NCBI GenBank assembly: GCA_037976565.1
Contig: CP137679.1
Location: 6,865,973 to 6,929,972 of the forward strand
Length of the DNA: 64,000 nt
Source: Mesocentrotus franciscanus
Taxonomy: Eukaryota > Echinodermata > Echinoidea > Camarodonta > Strongylocentrotidae
Direction: 5' to 3'
Shown: positions 12,303 to 24,274 of the stretch, in pieces
Numbering within the stretch: the stretch's first letter is position 1
Layout of the letters: every line of letters starts with the position of its first letter
Notes under the pieces: model-generated
Seen by the model: only the letters and a program-made list of their open reading frames with translations
What the model was told of the DNA's origin: nothing
Databases searched by the model: none
Made by a program: the position numbers and the translations under genes

Positions 12303-12508
12303 CTTGTACCAAGTTTGGGCTGATGCACCAAATCTGGGTCAGGCCGCATGCATCATGTCACCATGGCAAAGTCAAGATAGTATCATAAAATTTGCTTGAA
12401 AATAAGCCTTTTGTCGAGCCTGAGTAGACATTGTCATCTTTGACTGAAATAACAATGCGTAAGGGTTTTTGATCCACATTCATTGCTTTAGCCCAAACTT
12501 GGTACAAG
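12303..12508. repeat. Perfect 19-bp inverted repeat, ~170 bp apart
   Basis: CTTGTACCAAGTTTGGGCT at 12303-12321 has its exact reverse complement AGCCCAAACTTGGTACAAG at 12490-12508. The arms enclose unique sequence with no open frame. It is probably the core of a small TIR element whose outer limits were not resolved. Confidence 0.75.
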
Positions 12509-12802
12509 AGGGTTATGACAGTACTTTCTTGAAAGGCTGCTGCTCAGTTATCTGTGGCAGCAGAGTTATGAGTAAGGTATCGGCAGAATATTAGTAACTC
12601 TTTAAAATGAAATATAAGTCAAGGTCACTCTGGTTATAAATGTTTAATGGGCATCCACCAAATTTTAAATACCAATTTTTTATATGCACTGTATTTGTTT
12701 CTTAACTTTGAATTTGTTATGCCTGAGACACTTGGTTTCCATGTTTATTTCTTCTACCACTTTAGTGCATTACATCCTTTTATGGCATGCACTTGACTGG
12801 TT

Positions 12803-12882
12803 TTAACCCGTTGACTACTGAATTCTCTAGTCCCCATAGGCTTAATACAGGGAACACCCGGTTCCAGTAGGCAATGGGTTAA
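12803..12882. mobile_element. 80-bp TTAA-flanked MITE, CCCGTTG ends
   Basis: It begins TTAACCCGTTGACTACTGAA and ends GGCAATGGGTTAA, so TTAA stands at both edges and the termini CCCGTTG and CAATGGG are nearly inverted. The centre has CCCATAGGCTTAATACAGGGA. TTAA duplication with CCC ends is typical of piggyBac-mobilised elements. There is no coding capacity. Confidence 0.7.
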
Positions 12883-12889
12883 CTTGGTA

Positions 12890-14200
12890 ATGCCACATAA
12901 ATGGTGCAAATAGGATTAGGGGATCAGTTAATCCTCTCCTTTATCCTTTTCTCACCATTATAAAGGGGTAAGCTTTGATGTGAAGCTGAAAGGTTTATCC
13001 AGGATTAACATAACTGTGTATAACTGTTTACCACTGAGTTACCAGATGATTATCTGCAAAAGCTTATGGTTCACTGACATTGCCTAGTTTAATGTACAAT
13101 GTCATAAGTGTGTCATTTATGGGATTAGTGGATCACAGATGTTCAATGTTAAATTTTGGGTGTTTGATTGCTGTGTATGATACAGAGCAACTGTTATCAC
13201 TTCATACAATAAGAAGATATCCAATCTGTGTGTACTGATCAGAAACAATCTTCATGAGGAGTTAGACATAGCTCAATCAATCTCTCATAAATTTCTGACT
13301 TGATATTGCATTGAAATTTGATCGACTGATTTTAAAGCCAGGAAACTGCTCCCCTTAGATTAGATCTTGCAGGAAAGGATTATGTGACATGTCCAAGATA
13401 CAGATTAAGTGGCCATTGTTGTGTGATTACACAATAGGAGATGTTGATATACATCTAGCCATGTCATGACAATATTTTTTTCAATCATTTTTTTAAATGA
13501 TGCAATATTGATCCAAAATACAAGATGAAAAAAAAAAAAAAAAACACTTTTCTTGAATAATGAACATTTGTTGTATTCAATGTTATTGCTGACATTTCTC
13601 TTCCTGAACTAAAATAGCAAAGAAAAGGGAGAAATATATATAAAATTCTTCTTACAAAACGCTTATTGATATGGTCTGATTAGAGCTAGAAAGCTGTTGA
13701 CTATATTTGAAATTATGAGATAGCACCCTTCTGACTCCAACTTGATATCATTTTGCAATCATCACATTTTCAAACACTTATTATTTTATTTCTTGAATTT
13801 ATTTCTTTACCACTTGTGGCATGGAGCACCCTGATGAGCATGAATGTTATTCTTTTTCTTAGGGTAATGTTTTTCTCAGGTGTCATTTTTATGGATTAAT
13901 GCACATTAAAATCAAACGCATTTTTGCTTCAAATTGATTGAAAAGTGAATTCTTTTCATTATTATGTTTCCAGTCACAGGAAGTGACTGTTATGTTAACA
14001 TTTACAAGTATATCTGGCAAAGAAAACAATGACTCTGTTTGATTTTTTGTCTTTGCAAGCATCCAGTAGGGAATGATAAAGTCATTAATTTTAGGGAAGG
14101 AAATCTATGTTGTTTGCTGGAAGGAAGTTGTTAGGATAGGGGAAATTTCGACAAGTGTCAAATTCACTGAAATAGAAAGACAAGCCGAAAGTGCATGAGG
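12890..14200. other. Unassigned AT-rich DNA
   Basis: An A run sits near 13530-13545. A single arm-like TAGCACCCTTCTGACTCCAA near 13722 resembles half of the small hairpin family E. No exon was supported. Confidence 0.4.
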
Positions 14201-14204
14201 AAGG

Positions 14205-14402
14205 TTATAACGCGATCGCAACTTCTTTCGAAAAGTCAAGCTAAGGAAATTTCCGTTGCTGTGTACATCACCTTTTACAATGTGGGAACATTACAGTGAC
14301 ATAGTACATAATACAAACAAGATTTCTATGGGATATACATTAGGGTATTGAAATTGCCCTTGAGTTGATTTTTAAAAAGTAGTTGCAATCATCCCTGATC
14401 AT
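14205..14402. mobile_element. MITE (family W) with CGCAACTTCTTTCGAAAA ends
   Basis: The left arm is GATCGCAACTTCTTTCGAAAA-like and the right arm TTTTTAAAAAGTAGTTGCAATC, an imperfect inverted pair. The right half (TATTGAAATTGCCCTTGAGTT) is nearly identical to 59164-59190, where another copy is split by a SINE. A third, right-half copy lies at 21470-21530. Confidence 0.7.
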
Positions 14403-14526
14403 GTTTTATTCAGATTTTCATGTTGTGGAATGAAATGACGGGGGACATTTTGGCAAAATGGTAAAACAACCAAATTGATAATTCACACAATCATTATGTT
14501 ATCAAAATTAGATTAGATGAGTCACA

Positions 14527-14954
14527 TTAGATCCATTTACACTTCAAACGAAAACCATATAGGTTTTTCTCACATTCCATTGTTTTGTCAGAAACAACTA
14601 CCGGTACCCGTAAACATGACGAAAACCCCAAATTGAAAAACCCACCTCTGGATCGAGTGTGGTTTTCTAAATTACGGGCAGAAACTTCACCGTTTTGTGC
14701 TTTGTAGATGCTCTCGCAACACCGGTGAACCAGTCTTGTTTTGGATCACATGACTATTCTCGCATCCTAGCTAACGCATACAAGGCAGCGACAAGTGGCG
14801 CGTTCGCACAACTTACTAAAAACAAAATACACAGTTATCAAACACCGATGATTTCTTAAGGGTTTTTCAAGTACCGGTAGTGTACGTGGCAGTAAAAAAG
14901 AAAAGCGATGGTTTTTCAACAACAATTTTTTTTTTGCTGTGTAAATCGACCTAG
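14527..14954 (-). mobile_element. CATTTACAC-ended non-autonomous element (family D), diverged
   Basis: In reverse orientation it follows the plan of the better copies at 49109 and 60060. It has CATTTACACTTCAAACGAAAA at one edge, then TTTTTCTCACATTCCA, AATTGAAAAACCCACCTCTGG, a CpG-rich middle, GGGTTTTTCAAGTA and a GTGTAAATCGACC edge. It includes two TACCGGTA palindromes (14599, 14872). No protein is encoded. Confidence 0.7.
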
Positions 14955-14959
14955 TGCAA

Positions 14960-16550
14960 ACTTTTTATGAGTAACCCTTGGCTGCCAAACCAATGTATGT
15001 GGTGAAGATGATATACATTAATTTGGTTTATTATGAGTTTGATTGGGAATAAATGGTTTTAATTCCAATGATAACAGAAGAACTTAAACAAAAATCATGA
15101 TGTGATGTGATTTTCTTAAACTGCAAGTTATTTTTTGGATGTGAACTATGATTTCAAATGCAGTTAATGCCAAATTTAGCAATATTCTGTTATTTTACAG
15201 AACATCCCATGTGAAAATTTGAGTATCACGTTAATGAGAAATGAATGAGTCACAAATTATGAATTACACTGTACTGCAGTGTGCATATATGTAACAAAAC
15301 AGTATTAAAACCCCTCTTATCTCAATGGATTGCAAACTAATTGTATTCAAATAAGCCAGTATAAACTATAAATGCAAAAGTTTCATCACTTTCTTACAAG
15401 TCTTGTTAAGAATATGACAGAACTAGGCATTATTGATAAATAATTGTTTCCCGTAAATCAAACCATGACGCATTCCAGCATAACTTTGCAAGTATTGCTA
15501 AAACCGCCAAATTTGAAAATAAACACCCAGGAAATTGAACTTGGCAAATGTTTAGTACATCTGTCCGTCTGTCATAATTTTTCTTTTTTTTAAATAGAAA
15601 ATTGCCGCGAGGGGTATTGGATAGTGAGATTGATCGATGAATGACAGTTGTCAGTTTGAGAACAATGGTTTATGGGGCAATGTATAGCTGAATGAGAGAG
15701 TGGCTCTTACGGCTGATATAATATAATTTTGTGATTTGTCTTCCCGTGATTTGTTTGTGAGAAAATTCTTTTCCGAATGATTAATGTGATCCTGCTGATG
15801 TGGTGATGGTTTCCAGCAGGGTTAGATCATGGATATACAAGATTTAATATTTTATCAAGGGATTTCTTTTTGGATTTGCTAGAGTGAATATGGCAACTTA
15901 AAAACAAATATATATATATTTTTTCAACTAAAGTTCTTCTTTTATTTGGGGGAGGAGAGGGGTGGGGGGTTCTGAGCTTTATAGAGCTTTTCAGAGCTAA
16001 ATCACGCTTATTAATTTGTCATTGTCCACTGTGTTCAGAGTCTATTGGCAATCAAATATGATAATAGGAGTTAAAAATAACATCAATGGAAAATGCTTAG
16101 GAGGAAAACTGTAGCTTTTGCTTTTAATTCTATGTGTTATTGAATTTGGAATTCTTGTATAACAGTGTTGCAAGCACTGGTGAAGCCACCCTGGTAGAGA
16201 AAAAAAAACTTAATTGAATAAATAAATAAATAAATTGATAAATAAGGCTTAAAAAGTTCATAAAATAGAGGGTAATTACACATATATGATAATAATCCTG
16301 TTTAAAGATTCAAATCTCCCCCCCCCCCCTAAAAAAGAAAATGGATAAATGAAAAGTAAAGTTCTTAATAAGAACTAAAAGTTAACCAGCACTATGATTA
16401 TGATACACCTGTTTTTGTTACTGTGAAGCTGGTTACTGGCTCTGTTCTTACTCTAAGGGGGTAAGATTTTGAAACATATTTAGAAATATTATTATTACGG
16501 TACTAGATATAATTTGGATAACCAATAGTGGTCCAGAAACTGGAACATTT
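14960..16550. other. Unassigned AT-rich DNA with short simple repeats
   Basis: Holds an AAAT-type repeat near 16215-16235, a C run at 16318-16329 and TATATATA near 15907. No gene or transposon could be supported. Confidence 0.4.
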
Positions 16551-16554
16551 CCTT

Positions 16555-17165
16555 CTAAACAGTACATATAAGAAGTAGGGTAATTGAATGACGTATGCCG
16601 GCAGACACTGTTTGTCATGTCACTTTGATTTGCCTATTGATTTAAGCTCACAGTGGAAGAAAGAATCCTGATGCACAATAACTATTTAAACAAGGTATGT
16701 TTGGGAAGAAATGCAGTCGTTTATTACATACAAAATTTCGGGAATTCCATGAATAGGGCCCTATTTTGGGGGGAACTTCCGACTGATCTTCGTTTTGTCT
16801 TTATTGAATGAAACTAAAAGTAAACATGACCTCCATGTCACGAATCGTCAATGACTTCATTTAGATTATATAGGGAAAATTCCTTTGGATTATATCATAT
16901 CCGTTTTCTTTATTCTGTTATTCTGTAACAAGATACAGCGAGATGGAGTTTATGTATGACATGTCCTGCCTAAGCTCCTCCCACTTATTGACTATTCCAT
17001 ATCAATCAAGTAATTTAGCCCCCCACGTTTTATTGACAAACATTAACACACCGTGTCCTTTAATACCCCCTCCATATCGGTGTAGCAGACCGTGCTGCGC
17101 TTTTGACCAATCGCATTGCACCTCAGCCTCATTAATAATTACACAGATCTATTGTAGTGAACACA
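16555..17165. other. Unique, less AT-rich island; possible regulatory DNA
   Basis: Differs from its surroundings in being repeat-free and GC-richer. It contains motif-like strings such as CACTTTGATTTG, GACCAATCGCATTG and CATTAATAATTA. An open frame from 16943 encodes a Ser/Pro/His-rich peptide with no splice or family support. It may be an intronic control region, but nothing in the sequence proves this. Confidence 0.2.
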
Positions 17166-17921
17166 CAAAGAGTTCAGAAGTGCACACACACACATTTGGC
17201 TTTGCCTAGGGTGATGAGAGCACACATGTTATATAGTGTGTGTGTCTGTCAGTTTCACGTGCATGCATCCCACACACACACATAAGATGTGAAATGTTTC
17301 ATCATGTTAGTTATGTTGTCTGGAGACACATGAATGTTTTGGGTGGCTATTTCAAGACACTTGTTCTGGCAATGCAGTGCATGCAGCGAAGATGAATTCT
17401 GCACTTTTCGTTTTGGTATCAAGGAAATGATGACTGGTAGTAGTAACCTTGAGATGGATATCAATGTTATTGTTGTAAACCAATCCAGAGCTTTTTAGGG
17501 ATATATGGAATCAACGCAACAGTCTAAGAAGACAAATTAGCCTAATGAAAGGATAACAAAAATTAAAAGTGATAAATTGAGTGGATTTTTTTCTTATTGA
17601 TCAAAGGAACTAGGCAAGCATCTTTGTGATAACTGCTTTGACAATCGGATACATCAATTAGGTGGAGGATTATTTTCAAGTTTTATCAAACTTGTATTTC
17701 AAATTGATGAAATGTTTGGCTGACTCAAGAGGAGATTGAATCAAATTTATTTGGAATTGTTAAATTTGGATTAAACCATCTCCATGGGCAAGATGGGAGC
17801 TTCAAAGACTGTGAAGAGAGTGGTCTCGTGTTTTACCGTTGATAAAGAGGGATACGAAGGTAGGAATAAGCTCTTTATTTTGTAAAATTCATTAGAACTA
17901 TTTACTAAAACACATTCAAAT

Positions 17922-18003
17922 ATTGTCTGTTGATAGCCAGAAGGGTGTCGAATCCATGTAAACTGATATGATGTAAAACCCTTCTGGTTCCTAGCAGACA
18001 GTA
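17922..18003. mobile_element. Small hairpin element (family E), well preserved
   Basis: About 82 bp. The left arm TTGTCTGTTGATAGCCAGAA pairs with the right arm TTCTGGTTCCTAGCAGACA over most positions. The central segment is unrelated. This copy shows the element limits (TGTCTG and CAGACA) best. Confidence 0.75.
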
Positions 18004-18009
18004 TGTTTT

Positions 18010-19520
18010 TTTTAATAGTAATTACTAATTTTCCCTCCATGGCCAGAAGACTTGCTAGAGCCTTGCAGAACATAGCAGAAACTAATGAATTCATGTAAAT
18101 TTCATCCGTCAAGAATGAAGATGCTATCCAAAATACCAGATTAAATTAAATAGTTTGTCAAAATGGCTTTTGGAAAGGAACAGCAATGAATACATAAGTA
18201 CCTAAAGGCTAAACAAGTCTTGAAGGGTTAGAAACTGGCAAAGATTGTCTGCGGATGAGTTTGAATTGTTTTGGTGTGGGTTCGGAACAATAGGACCACA
18301 CTGCACCCGTCTCACCAATCAATATTGGCCTTAAACATACAAGAGCATTGTAGTATGCAGCAGTAGCAAAGTGATTACATACCGGTACTATACACAGAGG
18401 GCTATGTAATTCACTCATTCGTGTAATGCAGGACTTAAAATATGATTAAGGATTTAAGATACAAAATTTGAATGTGCCATTTTTTTAAACGATGGCAATG
18501 CCTGAATAGTCAAAGAACCAAGACCTTATACTTCTATGATTAAATGAAACTGTAAACTGCAGTTTACTATATTTTTTTAAGTCATAATGGAAGAGAGCAA
18601 AATGTTCCAATCATTCATGTAAGGTCATTACATTAGAGAGTTGGTACATAGACATGGTATAACACAATTTGGTACAATTTGTATAGAAATGATCATTGTT
18701 AGCAATGTAACGATAACAGTAGGTGACTCATGGAATATTTTGTGGTATGTGATATACTTTGAGATGTCTACGAGATCAGTTCCAACACCACTTTCATATT
18801 AGGGGCAGAATGAGTATCGAGTCCAGATTGATCCAGACCCAAACCCAGTGTAAATATATCAGCATCACTTTGATGCAGATTAGAGTCCGAACTTACATGT
18901 AGTCCAGATCAGAAGTGGATTGTCCATAATATGAACAGTTTATAGACTACTTGATGCCGATCTCCTTATGAGTTGAATTGTGCACTGTATTTCACTAAAT
19001 CAGATTAATTTTGGAAACAACATAAGGTGATGCTGAATTGGTCAAAATAGTACAGGACTAATAATATGCAGACAGACTTATCAATCACAAACCATCAGGC
19101 AGAAATCTTTTCTTAAATCCCTGAATAATTAATCATGCATGAAAGTTTCAACGAAAAGTACAGAACATGACGTGTGGGGATTAAATGTTTCTGCCAAATT
19201 GCAACACAATAGGGTCATCTACCAAGCATCAGACCATTGGCTGAAGCATGAGTCAAAATCTTTCATGCAGATTACAGATACATGAAGAAGATCCTGGTTG
19301 TGGTGCAAAAAGAAGGGCGCATCGTCTTCTTTCGCAAGAAGTGCTGGTGGATAATCTGCTTCTAAGAATTAATGATCCCACTATTGCAGTTAAAAAAACA
19401 AAAAAACTTTGAATTCATTTTATTAGGTTTGGAACTTTCTAGGGCTTTCCATAACTTCCATTCAAGAGAGTTATATATAGTTAATGTATATGATTGTGAG
19501 CCAGTAATAATTCTTGAATG
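18010..19520. other. Unassigned DNA
   Basis: Ordinary AT-rich sequence. The short open frame on the minus strand at 18209-18418 has no start, splice or family support. One TACCGGTA lies at 18380. Confidence 0.4.
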
Positions 19521-19522
19521 GC

Positions 19523-19682
19523 GTAAAGAATGGCATCAAGGGTTTTGAACTTGTAGTGTTACAAGCATTACAAGCTCTTGCTGATTGGGGTGTAGAAGAA
19601 ATCACAAAGCTCTTAAACGTTATCTATGACATTGGAGATCTGTAACGGACCTGGCACCTGATGATGATGATGATGATGAGTG
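19523..19682 (+). pseudogene. Non-LTR retrotransposon remnant (RT fragment fused to 3' end)
   Basis: Forty codons (19523-19642) read in one frame and include ADWGVEEITKLLNVIYDIGD. This resembles the segment of LINE-type reverse transcriptases that precedes the conserved (I/L)PK motif, where W/YGV..IT.LLN.IYD.G is typical. A TAA follows. In a shifted frame, the next bases give CNGPGT-stop and then a (GAT)n tail at 19659-19679. That ending matches the terminus at 35300-35399, so the copy appears internally deleted, with the RT core joined to the 3' end. The upstream frame is broken by stops, so this is a dead fragment. Clade assignment (L2, CR1 or RTE-like) is not possible from 40 residues. Confidence 0.6.
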
Positions 19683-20212
19683 GCCTCTATATCACAGATC
19701 ATGCTTTGAATCTGTAAACATGGGATAGAGCGTTACGTTGCCCCGAATGAAACCAACTGACTTGAACAAACTATTTAGTTAAAATGATTATTGTTCAATA
19801 GAGCTTTATATAATATACTTCCCTAACAAGTAACAGTTATGCAACTATATCTCTACTCATTTGCCTGGCGTAGCTTTGACTGATTTATGTGATCTACTAG
19901 TAAAAATATTCCAACTTCTGAAATGTAGTTTATCAACTGCAAAATTGAAAATCATTGAAAATTCATTCATCTACTACTATGCAAGTACAAACTCGACAGT
20001 TCTAATGTAGAAGCCCACACCCCACCCCCTCCCCCTCCCCCTCCCCCTTGCACTTGATTGCATTCAGGGAATTAAACTCTTCAGTATACTAACAACGTTT
20101 AATGAATCTTAATGACACTTAATAGCCTGCATTCTACAGTGTCTATTACTTGCAATATACCATGTTTGTAATAAACTCAGATTGGTATGCAGGGTGTGCT
20201 TGCCTGCTATCT

Positions 20213-20618
20213 TTAAAGGTAAAGACCAGTTTTGGAAACGCCCTCTCTCAAAAAATGAAATGGAAGCTCTCATTACCAATCATGTGAAAGAATATGTTTT
20301 GATTAATACGTGATGATACAAATTTTGCCGGGAAACTGCCTACTTATTGATATAGACCCTCTATTTGGTAAATTATTATATCTATTGGGACCAAATAGAT
20401 ATCACGCACGTGGGCACGCGTAGTCCCATATACATCTTCCTGTGTACAGTGCTTGTAACTTTACCAAGACTGGGCCAAATTTCTTATCATTTTGATGATT
20501 CCAGAACCTTGCAGTACACACCAATACTTATATGCTAGATGATCAACCTTTTCTGATCGATTTCACAACGTTTCTTTAACAATGCAATCGCATGACCAGA
20601 ACTGGTCTTTCTCTTTAA
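20213..20618 (-). mobile_element. TTAA-flanked MITE (family F), complete
   Basis: The ends are TTAAAGGTAAAGACCAGTT and AACTGGTCTTT, with TTAA at both edges (20213-20216, 20615-20618). The body is about 400 bp in reverse orientation relative to 56887-57280, with shared blocks such as CATGTGAAAGAATATGTTTTG, CCAAATAGATATCAC and TACAGTGCTTGTAAC. No transposase is present, so it must be mobilised in trans. Confidence 0.85.
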
Positions 20619-20644
20619 GTACACTTTGTTTTATCTACAAATGT

Positions 20645-21071
20645 AAGACCCCATTCTCATTACAAGAGGCGGTGTGATCCAGAACGTAGCTACGTCATCT
20701 TGGTCTTCAACGGAGGACCACAATGGACTGATGGACTCGGAGCACCTGTTGGGGGTGCTTCGTGAGAAATAGGTTTCAAGATCTAGCGCGCACGCTAGAT
20801 TGCATTATCTTTTGTCATGAGTATGGTCAGTTTGAGCAGATCTCCCTAACACCCTGAAAGTGGTTTGACCTTGGTCACTTTTCATAGGTAATATCGAGTA
20901 GCGACTATGTAATAATGACTGTGGCAACAAGACCTCTCTTAACAGGAGTCATTCCAATAGATCATCCCCTTGTGGATGCAAGAAGTGCTAATATAGACCC
21001 GATTGCGCAATGTGGATCATCATCATGCTATGAAAGCGCAACCCAAAATCTTGTAATTAGAACGGGGTCCT
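20645..21071. mobile_element. TIR element, GACCCCATTCTCATTACAAG ends
   Basis: The left end AGACCCCATTCTCATTACAAG and right end CTTGTAATTAGAACGGGGTC are inverted copies with few mismatches. The interior is CpG-richer than the flanks and contains a short palindrome at AGCGCGCACGCT. It is related by its ends to 1206-1667 but has a different interior. There is no coding capacity. Confidence 0.75.
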
Positions 21072-21419
21072 AGTTAATTGACTTAAGATATCTTCTGTGT
21101 TGTGTTGTAACAGAGCCTGGAATACTTGATTGGCTTATAAGCAAGAAGGCTACTAAGTATATAAGGATTAGTAGTATTTAGTAAACAGAGAGTCAAGGTC
21201 TTGTATTGTATTGTAGAACATGTAGTAATTTGACTCTAGGATATCTTCTCATATACTAAGTATATCATTAGTAGTCATTTGTAATTGGTAATTGCTAAAT
21301 AATTTTTACTATTCTCAGTATATTTCTCCTCAACATGATCACTTAAGACTTTTGAAATAGATAAATAAATCTTAGACAATTTCATTAGCACTGTAGGTTA
21401 CCTATTGAAATGTGCACAA

Positions 21420-21535
21420 AATATCACTTACACATTACATAATCTGAACATGATTTCTAAAGGTAACAAAATAGAGTACTAAAATTGCCCTTAAGTTGAT
21501 CTCTTGATAATCTTTGAGATCATGTTATACTATTC
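21420..21535. mobile_element. Partial copy of MITE family W
   Basis: ACTAAAATTGCCCTTAAGTTG and nearby bases match the right half of the copies at 14205 and 59160. The left half is diverged or missing. Confidence 0.45.
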
Positions 21536-22547
21536 AAACTCACAATGCTTTTTACTTATGCATTGTATTGTATTTCTTATTTCTTTGTTTCTTTTTGTAT
21601 TTGTATTCTGTCTTCTATAACCAAAAAAAAAGTAGTCTCATTCTGTTCTAGAATGGCCTGCTTCACAAATGACCTGTTTAGGCACATGATAAAGTACAAA
21701 GTCAAATTTTAGAAAATTTGCCTTTGATAATGACTGCTTGAAATTGAATGCCAATGGAAAAAAAAATCACTCTAAATTTTGTTTGTGTAGTCATTTTCTT
21801 CAGGTAGTCAAAATCTGTTGCAAGCAAGAACTCGCCTTTAAATTAATAAAAGTTCTTAAGCTTTATATGATAATCTGTTACTAAATTCTTTTATAGGAGG
21901 GGGACATTGTAGGTATGCTAATTTCTAGTTTCATATCGTGGTGCAACTCAATTTTAAATCCAATCTAATATATGCCAGCTAGTCATTCAACACTAGTAGC
22001 TGACTGTTTATAATTAGAATGACACAGCAATTATTGTATCAATTTTATAACCTCTATTTTGCAGAGTTACCATACATGTGCTTTGATGGAAAAAACCCTC
22101 ATTATAATAACATAGACCTTTATAGTTTAATGCATACCGGTACCCCTTTCTTTTTAATGCAGAATAAATTCAGGGAGTGTATTGATGTAGAGATGCATAA
22201 TCTTTTTTACTTGCAGCCAATTAGGTTTGAAACCCTACCCATGATATCTAGCAAAATATCCTGTGCTCATTTACCACGTTAAAATCATTCCAATCTCCCT
22301 TTCCATTTTCATAATTTTGTTGTCATTGTAATTAAAGCTGCACAAATAATGCTTCTAATATATTCTGTAATCAGATCCCGCCATTATGATGCTGCAGTAG
22401 AGAGGGAAAGGGATTGGAAAGCTTAGGGTTGGATTAATGCCAAAATAACCGGTTGCATTTGGCAGTGTTAAAGAGGATATTTCATTCCGGGAACTTTGGG
22501 GGGCCAAAAATACGCTATGCAAGCGTTTTCATCAACTATGATTAACA

Positions 22548-22640
22548 GTTAGTGAGCATCAGAAGGGAATTAATTCTCTTCTGACTCTAAACAGGTGGGA
22601 GTAAATATTGTCTGTTGACGGCCAGAAGGGAGTTAAATCT
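22548..22640. mobile_element. Small hairpin elements (family E), one and a half copies
   Basis: GTGAGCATCAGAAGGGAATT pairs with TTCTCTTCTGACTCTAAACA. It is followed directly by a half copy beginning TTGTCTGTTGACGGCCAGAA and ending GGGAGTTAA. Side-by-side copies suggest local amplification or nested insertion. Confidence 0.6.
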
Positions 22641-22813
22641 TTATCATCCATAAATATACAGGTCGATAGAGCAGGCCTACAGTATATATCTTGGTACGCT
22701 TCGATAACAAGAATTATTCTTGAATTTTGAAATATATTTGAACTTTAAAAAACTGTTTCCATTGATTATTAGGTTTGAGCTCTGTATAGTCCAATATGTC
22801 CATGATATACCAC

Positions 22814-22989
22814 TACAGTCAAACCTGTCTATAGCGACCACCCAAGGGAAACAAAAAAGTGGTCTCTGTAGACAGGTGGTCTTTGTAGACAGGTTCCTTT
22901 AGTACATGTTTCCATGAGAAACCATTTTCAAGGGAAACAAACAATGTGGTCTTTGTAGACAGGTGGTCACTAAAGCAGGTTTGACTGTA
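22814..22989 (+). mobile_element. TACAGTCAAACCTG-ended MITE (family H)
   Basis: The left end is TACAGTCAAACCTGTCTATA and the right end CAGGTTTGACTGTA, with TA at both edges. The interior repeats GTGGTCTTTGTAGACAGGTGG. Ends and TA target fit a Tc1/mariner-type non-autonomous element of about 175 bp. A near-identical copy in opposite orientation lies at 23755-23938. Confidence 0.85.
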
Positions 22990-23754
22990 TATGTTTTTGA
23001 TTTCCTGTGTGTTTTTACCTACATTTCATAGTTTTATAATATTTTTTGTATTCCAGGAAACTGTATATTTAATGAGGATAATTAACAAAATTTTAGATTG
23101 ACTTTTAGTAGCATTACTTAATGGTGAGACAGACAGTTGCAAAATGATTTGCCAAAATTAAACAATGCCTTTAAACAATGCCTTTTTGCTTCACAAAACA
23201 CGTTTGAATGACTTGTAAGACTTTCCCATGACGGCTGCCTCCTCGTTCCACAATGACTCATCCAAAGCTAGAATCCTTGAATAAAATTTGTTTTAATCAT
23301 ATGATATGTCCTCATACACACTTCAAATGTACTTCAGTAATTGCCAGTAGTATTGATTGTGATTCACTCATTAATACTGCATTTTAAGTTAAATGTCAAA
23401 TTTTGACTACCGGTATCTTTTTTTTTCTTCATAATCAGGCCCATGTCAACTTACAGTACAATATTCACAACAAGATATGGCAGAATGTGGATCATTGCCA
23501 ATAGTATATTAATACTTTATTCAAATTAGATTTTGATTTTTTTTTTCATTGGGTCCAAATCAACTTTTTGTAGGACATTCAAATGAAGGTAAACAATGTG
23601 GTTCATTACCAATAGTGTGGATTCTGATTCTCTAATTAACTCTTTATTTCAAATCAAATTTCAATTTAGTATTTTTAATGAGCTAACAAGTATGACATTC
23701 AAAACAAGATATAGAACAAAGTGGATGCTCATATTAATGATGGCAGATACAATG

Positions 23755-23938
23755 TACAGTCCAACCTGCTTTAGTGACCACCTGTCTACAAAGACCACAT
23801 TTTAGGTTTCCCTTGAAAATGGTTTCTCATTGAAACATGTACTAAACTCTAAAGGAACCTGTCTACAAAGACCACCTGTCTTCAAAGATGACTTTTTGTG
23901 TTTCCCTTGGGCAGTCACTATAGACGGGTTTGACTGTA
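23755..23938 (-). mobile_element. TACAGTCAAACCTG-ended MITE (family H), inverted copy
   Basis: It begins TACAGTCCAACCTGCTTTAG and ends GGTTTGACTGTA. It is the reverse complement of the element at 22814-22989 with few changes. The two bracket about 765 bp of unique AT-rich DNA, so the pair could form a hairpin or move as a composite. Confidence 0.85.
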
Positions 23939-24274
23939 CAATGTTTGTTCATGTGACTGGTACACTTTCAACAGGCGATAGCCAACCTTAACCCTACCTT
24001 TCATTTTGTTTAAACCCAGTGGGAACAGGCTTACATCTTCTTATAAATGAAATGAGTAAAATGTACAGGCTGTAGAGATAATTGGAAGAGTTAAAAGATA
24101 TAAAAGGCAAATACTATATCAAACCTTATCTTATTCCATAAAACCAATGAGTACAGGCCTACCTGGTTATGAAATCATTCACAATTTAGCATGTACCCAA
24201 TTATTAAACATGCTAAGAACTTATTCTTAGAGAAATTTAGGAAATATTTGAGAGATGAAAGGCACAGCCTAATC

